From contig NZ_JBNXUM010000035.1 of NCBI RefSeq assembly GCF_050563545.1, positions 1-64,000 on the forward strand: a stretch of DNA of 64,000 nucleotides, written 5' to 3'. Both the position numbers and the translations under genes were made by a program. Within the stretch, counting starts at the first letter, position 1, and each line of letters opens with the position of its first letter. The notes under the pieces are model-generated. The model ran no database searches, was not told the DNA's origin, and worked only from the letters and a program-made list of their open reading frames with translations. Source of the DNA: Falsiroseomonas sp050563545 (GTDB lineage Bacteria; Pseudomonadota; Alphaproteobacteria; Acetobacterales; Acetobacteraceae). Positions 51,486-58,975 of the stretch are shown here, in pieces.

Positions 51486-52829
51486 ATGGACCGGTCCCGG
51501 TCGAGCAGGCGTGCGCGGACCATCATGGCTGTCCTGATGGTGGGCGCGCTGGCGGCCTGTGGCGGCACGCAGCAGGTCGTGAGCGACGGCCCGGGCTGGC
51601 ACCGCCCGACGAGCTACGATCCGCCGGGGCCGCCGCACGATCCCTGGGGTCCTTACATCCAGCAGGCCTCCCGCCGCTACGACGTGCCGGAGCGCTGGAT
51701 CCGCGAGGTGATGCGCCAGGAATCCGGCGGCCGCGCCTCCGCCACCTCGCGCGTCGGCGCGATGGGGCTGATGCAGGTGATGCCCGGGACCTATGCGGAA
51801 CTCGCGCGCCGGCACGGTTTCGGTTCCGATCCCTACCACCCCTGGGACAACATCATGTCGGGCACGGCCTATATCCGGCAGATGTACGATCTCTATGGCT
51901 CGCCGGGGTTCCTCGCGGCCTACAATGGGGGGCCGCGGCGGCTCGAGGATTACCTCTGGGGCAATCGCGGCCTGCCGAACGAGACGCGCAACTACGTCGC
52001 GCGCATCGGGCCGCGCATCCAGGGCGCCCAGCCCAACCGCCCGGCACCGCCCGAGGTCTACGCCGCCGCCGAGATGCCGCTCGACATCCCGCCTGGGCCG
52101 CGGCGCGCCGACCCCTCCACCATGCTCGCGCTGCGGCAGCAGCGCCAGGTCGCCGAGCCGCAGATCCAGGTCGCCCAGCTGCCGCCCGGCCCGGTCGTGC
52201 GGATGGAGCCGGTGGACAGCGCGTCACTGCCCGCGGCGCGCACGCAGATCGCCTCGGCCGGCAACGTGGTCGCGATGGAGCCCGTGGTCAGCGCCGGGGA
52301 TTTCCAGCGCCGGATGGAGCCGATCGTCAGCCCCGGGGACCGTGTCTCCGGCGACCGGATGCAGATCGCCGCGCCGCTCACGCTTGGCGCGGTGACGCGG
52401 ATGGAGCCCGTGGTCAGCCCCGGCGATCCCGGCACGGTCCGCGCCGAGCCGCTGGCTCCGCCGCCGGCGGCGCGGCCGACGAGCGGCGTGCTCGCCTCGA
52501 ACCAGCCCCTGACGCGGGGCGGGCTGTCGCTGATCCCGCAGGCGCATGCCGGCACGCTGCCCGCGGCGCCGCGCCAGGCCGCGCCGGCGATGGGCGGGAA
52601 CTGGGGCGTGCAGGTCGGCGCCTTTGCCTCGGAGAATCTGGCGCGCAGCGCGGCCGCGCAGGCGCGCGATGCGGCGGGCGCGTCCGGCGCCCGCGTCGTC
52701 GTGGAGCGGGCGGGCGGCGGGCTGTTCCGTGCGCGCCTGGTCGGCTTCGGCAACCGCGGCGCGGCGGACCAGGCCTGCGACCGCCTGCGCGGGCGCGGCG
52801 CGTGCATGATCGTCGCGCCGGGGGCCTGA
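51486..52829 (+). CDS. Lytic transglycosylase (SLT domain) with SPOR domain
   Basis: A 447-residue lipoprotein. The lipobox LAAC gives C25. The SLT domain (about 55-175) has the catalytic E79 in VMRQESGGRASATSRVGAMG, LMQVMPGTY and AAYNGGPRRLEDYL. A long linker (185-365) carries four units of the type (R)MEPVVSPGD. The C-terminal SPOR domain (about 370-447) has WGVQVGAFASENLARSAAAQ and FRARLVGFGNR. SPOR domains bind denuded glycan at the septum, so this enzyme probably works in cell separation. Confidence 0.92.
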   Translation: MDRSRSSRRARTIMAVLMVGALAACGGTQQVVSDGPGWHRPTSYDPPGPPHDPWGPYIQQASRRYDVPERWIREVMRQESGGRASATSRVGAMGLMQVMPGTYAELARRHGFGSDPYHPWDNIMSGTAYIRQMYDLYGSPGFLAAYNGGPRRLEDYLWGNRGLPNETRNYVARIGPRIQGAQPNRPAPPEVYAAAEMPLDIPPGPRRADPSTMLALRQQRQVAEPQIQVAQLPPGPVVRMEPVDSASLPAARTQIASAGNVVAMEPVVSAGDFQRRMEPIVSPGDRVSGDRMQIAAPLTLGAVTRMEPVVSPGDPGTVRAEPLAPPPAARPTSGVLASNQPLTRGGLSLIPQAHAGTLPAAPRQAAPAMGGNWGVQVGAFASENLARSAAAQARDAAGASGARVVVERAGGGLFRARLVGFGNRGAADQACDRLRGRGACMIVAPGA

Positions 52830-52841
52830 GCAGGCGCCAGG

Positions 52842-52946
52842 CCCCCACCCCGACCCTCCCCCGCTGCGCGGGAGAGGGAGCGGTGGCGCCATTTTCCCTC
52901 TCCCGCTTGCGGGGCAGGGTGGCCGCGCAGCGGCCGGGTGGGGGTC
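52842..52946. repeat. Long imperfect inverted repeat
   Basis: The arm GCCCCCACCCCGACCCTCCC with CCGCTGCGCGGGAGAGGGA pairs with TCCCTCTCCCGCTTGCGG and the closing GGCCGGGTGGGGGTC, around a GCGGTGGCGCCATTT centre. It is the fullest copy of the CCCTCTCC/GGGAGAGG family seen also at 40576. It fills the gap between the transglycosylase gene and the acetyltransferase gene. Confidence 0.65.
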
Positions 52947-52965
52947 AGCGCTACCGGGCGGCTTC

Positions 52966-53571
52966 ATGACCCCCCTCGTCATCCTCGGCGCCGGCGGGCA
53001 CGCCAAGCCGGTCATCGAGACGCTCCGCGCCATGGGCATGGAGCCAGTCGGCGTCCTTGACGACGCACCGCGCGGCGTCGTGCTCGGCATCGCGCAGCTC
53101 GGGACGCTGGCCGACCTCCCCCGCTTCGCAGGCCAGGCCGCCGCCATCGCGATCGGCGACAACGCGACCCGCGCGCGGCTCGGCCAGGCCTGCCGCGACG
53201 CGGGCATCGCGCTGCCCGCCCTCGTCCACCCCGGCGCGATCGTCTCTCCCACCGCCGTGATCGAGGCCGGCGCCCAGGTCATGGCGCGCGCCGCCATCGG
53301 CGCCGAGGCCCGGATCGGCAGGCTGGCCCTGGTCAACACCGGCGCCATCGTCGAGCACGACTGCGTGCTGGAAGAGGCCGCGCATCTCGGCCCGGGCGCG
53401 GTCCTCTGCGGCTTCGTCCGCCTCGGCGCGCGGGCGCTGGTGGGGGCGGGCGCCGTGGTGCGGCCCGGCGTCGCGATCGGCGCGGACGCGACGGTCGCGC
53501 CGGGCGCGGCGGTGGCCGAAGCCGTCGCGGAGGGCGCGCGGGTCGGCGGGGTTCCCGCTAAACCGATCTGA
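52966..53571 (+). CDS. NeuD/PglD-like sugar O-/N-acyltransferase
   Basis: A 201-residue protein. The N-terminal Rossmann-like part opens LVILGAGGHAKPVIETLRAMG and binds the sugar nucleotide; the C-terminal part is a left-handed beta helix with hexapeptide repeats (VSPTAVIEAGAQVMARAAIG, then GAIVEHDCVLEEAAHLGPGA). The catalytic histidine is in VEHDC. Enzymes of this type acetylate amino sugars or sialic acid-like sugars for surface glycans. It may decorate the capsule made by the nearby region. The next gene is transcribed in the same direction but is probably unrelated. Confidence 0.9.
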   Translation: MTPLVILGAGGHAKPVIETLRAMGMEPVGVLDDAPRGVVLGIAQLGTLADLPRFAGQAAAIAIGDNATRARLGQACRDAGIALPALVHPGAIVSPTAVIEAGAQVMARAAIGAEARIGRLALVNTGAIVEHDCVLEEAAHLGPGAVLCGFVRLGARALVGAGAVVRPGVAIGADATVAPGAAVAEAVAEGARVGGVPAKPI

Positions 53572-53613
53572 GCGGGGGTTTGCGCCGCCGGCGCCGCGCT
53601 GCAAGGTCGCGCC

Positions 53614-55683
53614 ATGCACGCCCTCGACCCGCTGCTGCGCCCGCGCTCCCTCGCCATCGTCGGCGCCTCCGACGATCCCACGCGCATCGGCGGGCGCCCG
53701 ATCGCCAACATGCTGAAGTTCGGCTTCGCCGGCCGCCTGCTGCCGGTGAACCCGAACCGCGCGACGGTGCAGGGCCTGCCGGCCTTCCCCGACATCCCAT
53801 CCCTGCCAGAGACCCCCGACGCCGCCATCATCGCCATCCCCGGCGAGGCCGCGATCGCGGCGGCCGCGGCACTCGGCGCACGAGGCTGCAGGGCCGCGAT
53901 CGTCTACACCGCGGGCTTCGCGGAGACCGGCGAGGCCGGCGCCGCGCTGCAGGACCGCCTGGTCGCCGCGGCGCGCCAGGGCGGCATGCGGATCGTCGGG
54001 CCGAACTGCCTCGGGCTCTTCAATGGCGGGCTCGGCTATTTCCCGATCTTCACGGCGAGCCTCGAGCGCGGCTGGAAGCCCGGGAAGCTCGGCATCGCGA
54101 GCCAGTCCGGCGCCTATGGCACGCATCTGTTCGCCGCCGCGCGCGCGCGCGGCATCGGCACGGCGGTGCTGACGACCACCGGCAACGAGGCCGACCTGCA
54201 GGTCGCCGACTTCATCGAATGGATGGCCGGCGCCGAGGAGGTCGAGGTCATCGCGGCTTACGCCGAGGGCATCCGCGACGGCGCGCGCTTCGTCGCCGCG
54301 CTGGAAGCCGCGAGGCGCGCGAGAAAGCCGGTGACACTCATGAAAGTCGGGCGCAGCGAGGTTGGCGGCGCGGCCGCGCAGTCCCACACGGCCTCCATCG
54401 CCGGCGACGACCGCGTGCTGGACGCGGTGCTGGCCGATCTCGGCGTGCATCGCGCGCGCACGACGGAGGAGCTGCTCGACGTCTGCTACGTCGCGCAGAA
54501 GCGCATCTACCCCGCGCGCAATACCCTCGGCGTCGTCACGATCTCGGGCGGCGCCGGGGTGCTGATCGCCGACGCCGCGGAAGCCGCGGGGCTGGCCATG
54601 CCGCCGATGCCGGAGGCGGCGCAGGAAAGGCTGAAGGCCCTCGTGCCCTTCGCCAGCCCGCGCAATCCCGTGGACTGCACCGCGCAGGCCTTCAACGACA
54701 TGGGCGTGGTCGAGGCCTTCGCAGAGAGCATGGCGCGCGACGGCGGCTACACGAGCCTGCTGGCGTTCTTCACGGCGTGGGGCGACAGCACGACGATGAC
54801 GCCGCCGCTGCGCAAGGCGCTGAAGGCGGTGCTGGACCGCCATCCCGACCGGCTGTTTGTCCTGTCCATCCTCGCCTCGCCGGAACGGACGCGGCAATGG
54901 GAGGAGGACGGCTTCCTGGTCTTCGAGGATCCCTCCCGCGCCGTCGTCGCGCTGACGGCGATGGGCCGCTTTGGCGAAGCCTTCGCCCGCCATGCGGCCG
55001 CGAGCGCTGCGCCGCCGGCCATTGCGCTGCCCGACGCCGCGCCGAACGAGGCGGAAGCGAAGAACATCCTGGCCGCCGCGGGTGTGCCGATGGTCCCCGA
55101 ACGCGCCTGCTCGACCGCAGAGGAGGCCGTCGCCGCCGCGCGCGAATTCGGCTTTCCCGTGGTCGCGAAACTCCTCTCGCCCGACATCCTGCACAAGAGC
55201 GAGATCGGCGGCGTGCTGCTCGACCTGAAGGACGAGGCCGCGGTGCGGTCGGGGTTCACCCTGCTGATGACGCGCGCCGCCGCGCGCGCGCCGGGCGCGC
55301 GGGTGGACGGTGTGCTGATCGCGCGCCAGGTGCGCGACGCCGTGGAGATGGCGATCGGCGTGGTGCGCGACGCGACCTTCGGCCCCGTCGCGATGGTGGG
55401 TCTCGGCGGCGTCTTCATCGAGACCTTCCGCGACGTCGCCTTCCGCCGCTGCCCGGTGTCGGAAGAGGATGCGGTCGCCATGATCCGCTCGCTGCGCGGC
55501 TTCCCGCTTCTCGACGGCGCGCGCGGCAAGCCGAAGGCCGACATCCCTGCGATCGCCCGCGCGCTTTCCGCGCTGTCGCGCTTCGGCACTCTGCCGCGCG
55601 TCGTCTCCGCCGAGGTGAACCCGCTGATGGCGCTGCCCGACGGCGCCGTCGCGGCTGATGCCGTGATCGAATTAGGGGAGTGA
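53614..55683 (+). CDS. ADP-forming acyl-CoA synthetase (acetate-CoA ligase family)
   Basis: A 689-residue fusion of both ACD subunits. The CoA-binding domain opens LLRPRSLAIVGASDDPTRIG, followed by ligase domains with GPNCLGLFN and ASQSGAYGT, the phospho-histidine H258 in AQSHTASIAG, then a C-terminal ATP-grasp domain (about 465-689) with FPVVAKLLSPDILHKSEIGGV and VNPLMAL. It interconverts a carboxylate plus CoA plus ATP with acyl-CoA plus ADP. The substrate is unknown; the next genes suggest a branched or aromatic-derived acid. Its stop overlaps the next start (GTGA). Confidence 0.92.
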   Translation: MHALDPLLRPRSLAIVGASDDPTRIGGRPIANMLKFGFAGRLLPVNPNRATVQGLPAFPDIPSLPETPDAAIIAIPGEAAIAAAAALGARGCRAAIVYTAGFAETGEAGAALQDRLVAAARQGGMRIVGPNCLGLFNGGLGYFPIFTASLERGWKPGKLGIASQSGAYGTHLFAAARARGIGTAVLTTTGNEADLQVADFIEWMAGAEEVEVIAAYAEGIRDGARFVAALEAARRARKPVTLMKVGRSEVGGAAAQSHTASIAGDDRVLDAVLADLGVHRARTTEELLDVCYVAQKRIYPARNTLGVVTISGGAGVLIADAAEAAGLAMPPMPEAAQERLKALVPFASPRNPVDCTAQAFNDMGVVEAFAESMARDGGYTSLLAFFTAWGDSTTMTPPLRKALKAVLDRHPDRLFVLSILASPERTRQWEEDGFLVFEDPSRAVVALTAMGRFGEAFARHAAASAAPPAIALPDAAPNEAEAKNILAAAGVPMVPERACSTAEEAVAAAREFGFPVVAKLLSPDILHKSEIGGVLLDLKDEAAVRSGFTLLMTRAAARAPGARVDGVLIARQVRDAVEMAIGVVRDATFGPVAMVGLGGVFIETFRDVAFRRCPVSEEDAVAMIRSLRGFPLLDGARGKPKADIPAIARALSALSRFGTLPRVVSAEVNPLMALPDGAVAADAVIELGE

Positions 55684-55904
55684 CGGACGTGGTGGCATAT
55701 CTGGTGGACGCCGGCTGGGTGTCGCTTGCTGCGCTCGGGCTCATGTTCGTCTTCCTGCTCTTCGCGCTCCGACTGTCGCGCCGCAACAGCCGGTACCTGA
55801 CCAGCAATGCGACGCATGTCGAGGAAGCCCTTGCGCTGCAGCGCCGCACGGTCGACCTGCTCGAGGCGATCCTCGAGGAGCATCGGCGCGGCCGCGCGTC
55901 CTGA
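55680..55904 (+). CDS. Small membrane protein, 74 aa
   Basis: Begins at GTG 55680, overlapping the ACD stop. One membrane helix (about residues 13-31, WVSLAALGLMFVFLLFALRL) follows a short outer segment, then a charged cytoplasmic helix (ATHVEEALALQRRTVDLLEAILEEH) likely to coil. I do not recognise the family. Its position between two CoA-pathway genes, with a 4-base overlap on one side and 3 bases on the other, suggests co-expression with them. Confidence 0.75.
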   Translation: MTDVVAYLVDAGWVSLAALGLMFVFLLFALRLSRRNSRYLTSNATHVEEALALQRRTVDLLEAILEEHRRGRAS

Positions 55905-55907
55905 CCC

Positions 55908-56804
55908 ATGCCCATCCACTACGAGACGCTGCTGAACTTCCCGATCCCCGAGATCCGCCAGCGCCTGCGCTGGCAGGACAGCGCGCTCTATGCGCTGAGC
56001 CTCGGCTGCGGGCAGGACCCGATGGACGAGGCCGATCTGCGCTTCGTCACGGAGGGGCCGGCGATGCAGGCCCTGCCCAGCATGGCCGTCGTGCTCGGTT
56101 ATCCCGGCTTCTGGCTGGGCAATCCCGCGACCGGCGTGGACGCGCTGCGCCTCGTTCATGGCGAGCAGGCGGTGACGATCCACGCACCCCTGCCGGTGGA
56201 AGGTGAGGTGATCGGCCGGTCGCGCGTCACCGGCCTGGTGGATCGCGGCGAGGGCAAGGGCGCGCTGCTCTATTCCGAGCGCGTGATCCTGGATGCCGCC
56301 ACCGAGGTCAGGCTCGCGACGCTGGAGCAGACGACCTTCCTGCGCGGCGACGGCGGCTTTGCCAAGGGGCGCGAGATCCCGGCCGGGACGGTGAAGCAGC
56401 CCGCGGCGGAACCGGAGGGTGAACCGGCGATCGTGGTGGATCTGCCGACGCGGCCCGAGGGGGCGCTGCTCTACCGGCTGAACGGCGATCACAACCCGCT
56501 GCACAGCGACCCCACCGTCGCGGCGAAGGCCGGCTTCCCGCGGCCGATCCTGCATGGCCTCGCGACCTTCGGCATCGTCGGCCGCGCGCTGCTGCGCGGC
56601 GCCTGCGGCGGCGATCCCACGCGCTTCGGGCGCATGGAATGCCGCTTCTCCGCGCCCGTCTTTCCCGGCGAGACCATCCGCACAGAGATTTGGCCCCTGC
56701 CGGACGGCGCGGCCTTCCGCGCGAGCGTGGTGGAGCGCGACGTGAAGGTGGTGGGCAACGGCCTGTTCCGCGCCGCGCTGGACGCGCCGGTCGCCCGCCG
56801 TTAG
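55908..56804 (+). CDS. MaoC-like (R)-specific enoyl-CoA hydratase
   Basis: A 298-residue double hot-dog protein. The C-terminal half has the hydratase-2 motif YRLNGDHNPLHSDP with D194, N196 and H199, then AGFPRPILHGLATFG. The N-terminal half is the degenerate FAS1-dehydratase-type hot dog. The catalytic Asp and His have the spacing known from hydratase 2, so it is probably active. It would hydrate a trans-2-enoyl-CoA to the R-3-hydroxy product. It sits in a co-directional run with the CoA-transferase genes. Confidence 0.92.
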   Translation: MPIHYETLLNFPIPEIRQRLRWQDSALYALSLGCGQDPMDEADLRFVTEGPAMQALPSMAVVLGYPGFWLGNPATGVDALRLVHGEQAVTIHAPLPVEGEVIGRSRVTGLVDRGEGKGALLYSERVILDAATEVRLATLEQTTFLRGDGGFAKGREIPAGTVKQPAAEPEGEPAIVVDLPTRPEGALLYRLNGDHNPLHSDPTVAAKAGFPRPILHGLATFGIVGRALLRGACGGDPTRFGRMECRFSAPVFPGETIRTEIWPLPDGAAFRASVVERDVKVVGNGLFRAALDAPVARR

Positions 56805-56830
56805 ACCCACCCCCGGAGGAGGCTGCAGCG

Positions 56831-57511
56831 GTGATCAACAAGATCGTGCGCTCCATCGCGGAAGCGCTGGACGGCGTGAAGGACGGCTCGACCGTGCTGA
56901 TGGGCGGCTTCGGCGCCGTCGGCCAGCCCGACGAGCTTATCGAGGGCCTGATCGAGCAGGGCGCCAAGGACCTGACGGTCGTCGCCAACAACGCGGGCGC
57001 CGGGCGCGTCGGCCTCGCGAAGCTGATGGCCGAGGGCCGCGTGCGGAAGATCATCTGCTCCTTCCCGCGCTCCGCCGGCTCCGTCGTGTTCGAGGATCTC
57101 TATCGCGCGGGGAAGCTCGAACTCGAGATCGTGCCGCAGGGCACGCTGGCCGAGCGCATGCGCGCCGCGGGCGCCGGCGTCGCCGCCTTCTTCACGCCGA
57201 CGGGGGCGGGCACGAAGCTCGCGCAGGGCAAGGAAGTGCGGGTCTTCGACGGGCGCGAGCACGTCATGGAATACGCGCTGAAGGGCGATGTCGCCCTGGT
57301 CGAGGCCTGGGAGGCCGACCGCTGGGGCAACCTGACCTATCGCGAGAGCGGGCGGAACTTCAACCCGGTGATGGCGACCGCCGCGGCGATGACCGTCGCG
57401 CAGGTCCACCACATCCGCGCGCTCGGCGAGATCGCGCCGGACAACGTGCATACGCCCGGCATTTTCGTGAACCGCGTGCTGCAGCTGCGCCGCGGCCCGG
57501 AATGGTATTGA
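56831..57511 (+). CDS. 3-oxoacid CoA-transferase subunit A
   Basis: A 226-residue alpha subunit of a class I CoA transferase (PcaI/ScoA type). The start at GTG 56831 is supported by a GGAGGA site. Motifs are VLMGGFGAVGQPDELIEGLIEQG, the ANNAGAG loop, and GVAAFFTPTGAGTKLAQGKE. With subunit B it moves CoA from succinyl-CoA to a 3-oxo acid such as 3-oxoadipate or acetoacetate. It is followed 16 bases later by subunit B. Confidence 0.93.
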   Translation: MINKIVRSIAEALDGVKDGSTVLMGGFGAVGQPDELIEGLIEQGAKDLTVVANNAGAGRVGLAKLMAEGRVRKIICSFPRSAGSVVFEDLYRAGKLELEIVPQGTLAERMRAAGAGVAAFFTPTGAGTKLAQGKEVRVFDGREHVMEYALKGDVALVEAWEADRWGNLTYRESGRNFNPVMATAAAMTVAQVHHIRALGEIAPDNVHTPGIFVNRVLQLRRGPEWY

Positions 57512-57527
57512 GGAGGGAGCCGCCGCC

Positions 57528-58166
57528 ATGTGGAACCGCACGCAGATGGCCGCCCGCGTCGCGCAGGACATCCCGGAGGGCTGGTTCGTCAACCTCGGCA
57601 TCGGCATCCCGACAATGGTCGCCGACCACGTGCCGACGGAGCGCGAGGTGATCCTGCACAGCGAGAACGGCATCCTCGGCATGGGCCCCGCGCCGGCGCC
57701 GGACAAGGTCGACCCCTGGCTGGTGAATGCGGGCAAGCAGCCCGTGACGCTGCGTCCGGGCGGGTCCTTCTTCCACCATGCCGACAGCTTCGCGATGATC
57801 CGCGGCGGGCATATCGACCTCTGCGTCCTCGGCGCCTTCGAGGTTGCCGAGAACGGCGACATCGCGAACTGGGCGACGAGCGAGAACGACAGCGCCCCGG
57901 CCGTCGGCGGCGCGATGGACCTGGCGGCGGGCGCGAAGCGGCTCTGGGTGGTGATGGAGCACACGACGAAGGACGGCACGCCGAAGCTGGTCGAGAGCTG
58001 CGGCTATCCGCTGACGGCGAAATCGGCGGTGCAGCGGGTCTACACCAACCTCGCCGTGGTGGACGTCGTGGCCGGCCGTGGCTTCGTGGTGAAGGAGATC
58101 GTGCCGGGGATGTCGCTGGCGGACGTCCAGGCCAAGACCGCCGCAACGTTGCACACCGATGGCTGA
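57528..58166 (+). CDS. 3-oxoacid CoA-transferase subunit B
   Basis: The 212-residue beta subunit. GIGIPTMVADHVP and the catalytic glutamate E46 in ILHSENGILGMG are the family signature; SFAMIRGGHIDLCVLGAFEV follows. The glutamate forms the covalent CoA thioester. A GGAGGG ribosome site precedes the ATG. The stop overlaps the start of the enoyl-CoA hydratase gene by 8 bases, showing tight coupling. The preferred 3-oxo acid cannot be read from the sequence. Confidence 0.94.
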   Translation: MWNRTQMAARVAQDIPEGWFVNLGIGIPTMVADHVPTEREVILHSENGILGMGPAPAPDKVDPWLVNAGKQPVTLRPGGSFFHHADSFAMIRGGHIDLCVLGAFEVAENGDIANWATSENDSAPAVGGAMDLAAGAKRLWVVMEHTTKDGTPKLVESCGYPLTAKSAVQRVYTNLAVVDVVAGRGFVVKEIVPGMSLADVQAKTAATLHTDG

Positions 58167-58926
58167 GATGCGCATCGCCGAAGCCCGCGACGGTGGCGTG
58201 CTGACGCTGACGCTGGACTACCCCGCGCGGCGCAACGCACTCGCCATGCCGCTGCGGGAGGCGCTGCACGACATCCTGGAAGCCGCGCAGTCCGACCAGG
58301 CCATCCGCGCCATCGTGCTGACCGGCGCGGGCGGCGTCTTCTGCTCGGGCGGCGACATCTCCGGCATGAACGTGACGGAGAGCCTCGGCGGACTCGATCG
58401 CATGCGGCGCACGCACCGAATCATCCGGCTGATGGTGGCGGGGCGCGTCCCCATCGTCGCGGCGGTGGAGGGCTGGTGCGTCGGCGCGGGCCTCTCCATC
58501 GCCTGCGCCTGCGACACCGTCGTGGCGGCCGAGGATGCGAAGTTCATGGCGGGCTTCGGCAAGGTCGGGCTGATGGCCGATCTCGGCCTGCCCTTCACCC
58601 TGCCCGCGCGCATCGGCAACGGCCGCGCGCGGCAGATGTTCCTCTACGGCACGCAACTCGACGCTGCGGCAGCGGAGCGCATCGGCCTCGTGGACCAGAT
58701 CGTGCCGAAGGGCGGCGCGCTGGACGCGGCCACAGAGAAGGCGCGCTTCCTCGCGGCCCAGGCGCCGCTGCCGATCGCGCTGACGAAGCGCATCCTGGCC
58801 GAGGGCCTCGAGCGCGCGCTGGAAGATGAGAGGCAGTTCCAGACCGCCTGCTTCCTCAGCGAGGACCACGCCGAGGGCAAGGCCGCTTTCCTCGCGAAGC
58901 GCGAGCCGGATTTCGGGCCGCGTTGA
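58159..58926 (+). CDS. Enoyl-CoA hydratase/isomerase family protein
   Basis: A 255-residue crotonase-fold enzyme. The oxyanion-hole loops are GAGGVFCSGGDISGM and VEGWCVGAGLSIACACD. A glutamate at the usual first catalytic place is not evident: the segment reads AEDAKFMAGFGKVGLMADLGLPFTLPARIG, in which Asp replaces the second glutamate. This may mean an isomerase, hydrolase or thiolytic role in place of plain hydration. It overlaps the CoA-transferase B gene by 8 bases. Confidence 0.9.
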   Translation: MAEMRIAEARDGGVLTLTLDYPARRNALAMPLREALHDILEAAQSDQAIRAIVLTGAGGVFCSGGDISGMNVTESLGGLDRMRRTHRIIRLMVAGRVPIVAAVEGWCVGAGLSIACACDTVVAAEDAKFMAGFGKVGLMADLGLPFTLPARIGNGRARQMFLYGTQLDAAAAERIGLVDQIVPKGGALDAATEKARFLAAQAPLPIALTKRILAEGLERALEDERQFQTACFLSEDHAEGKAAFLAKREPDFGPR

Positions 58927-58975
58927 CGCGCGGCGGGTTCGCGGGGAGCATGTCCCGACGACCCGGAGACACCGC

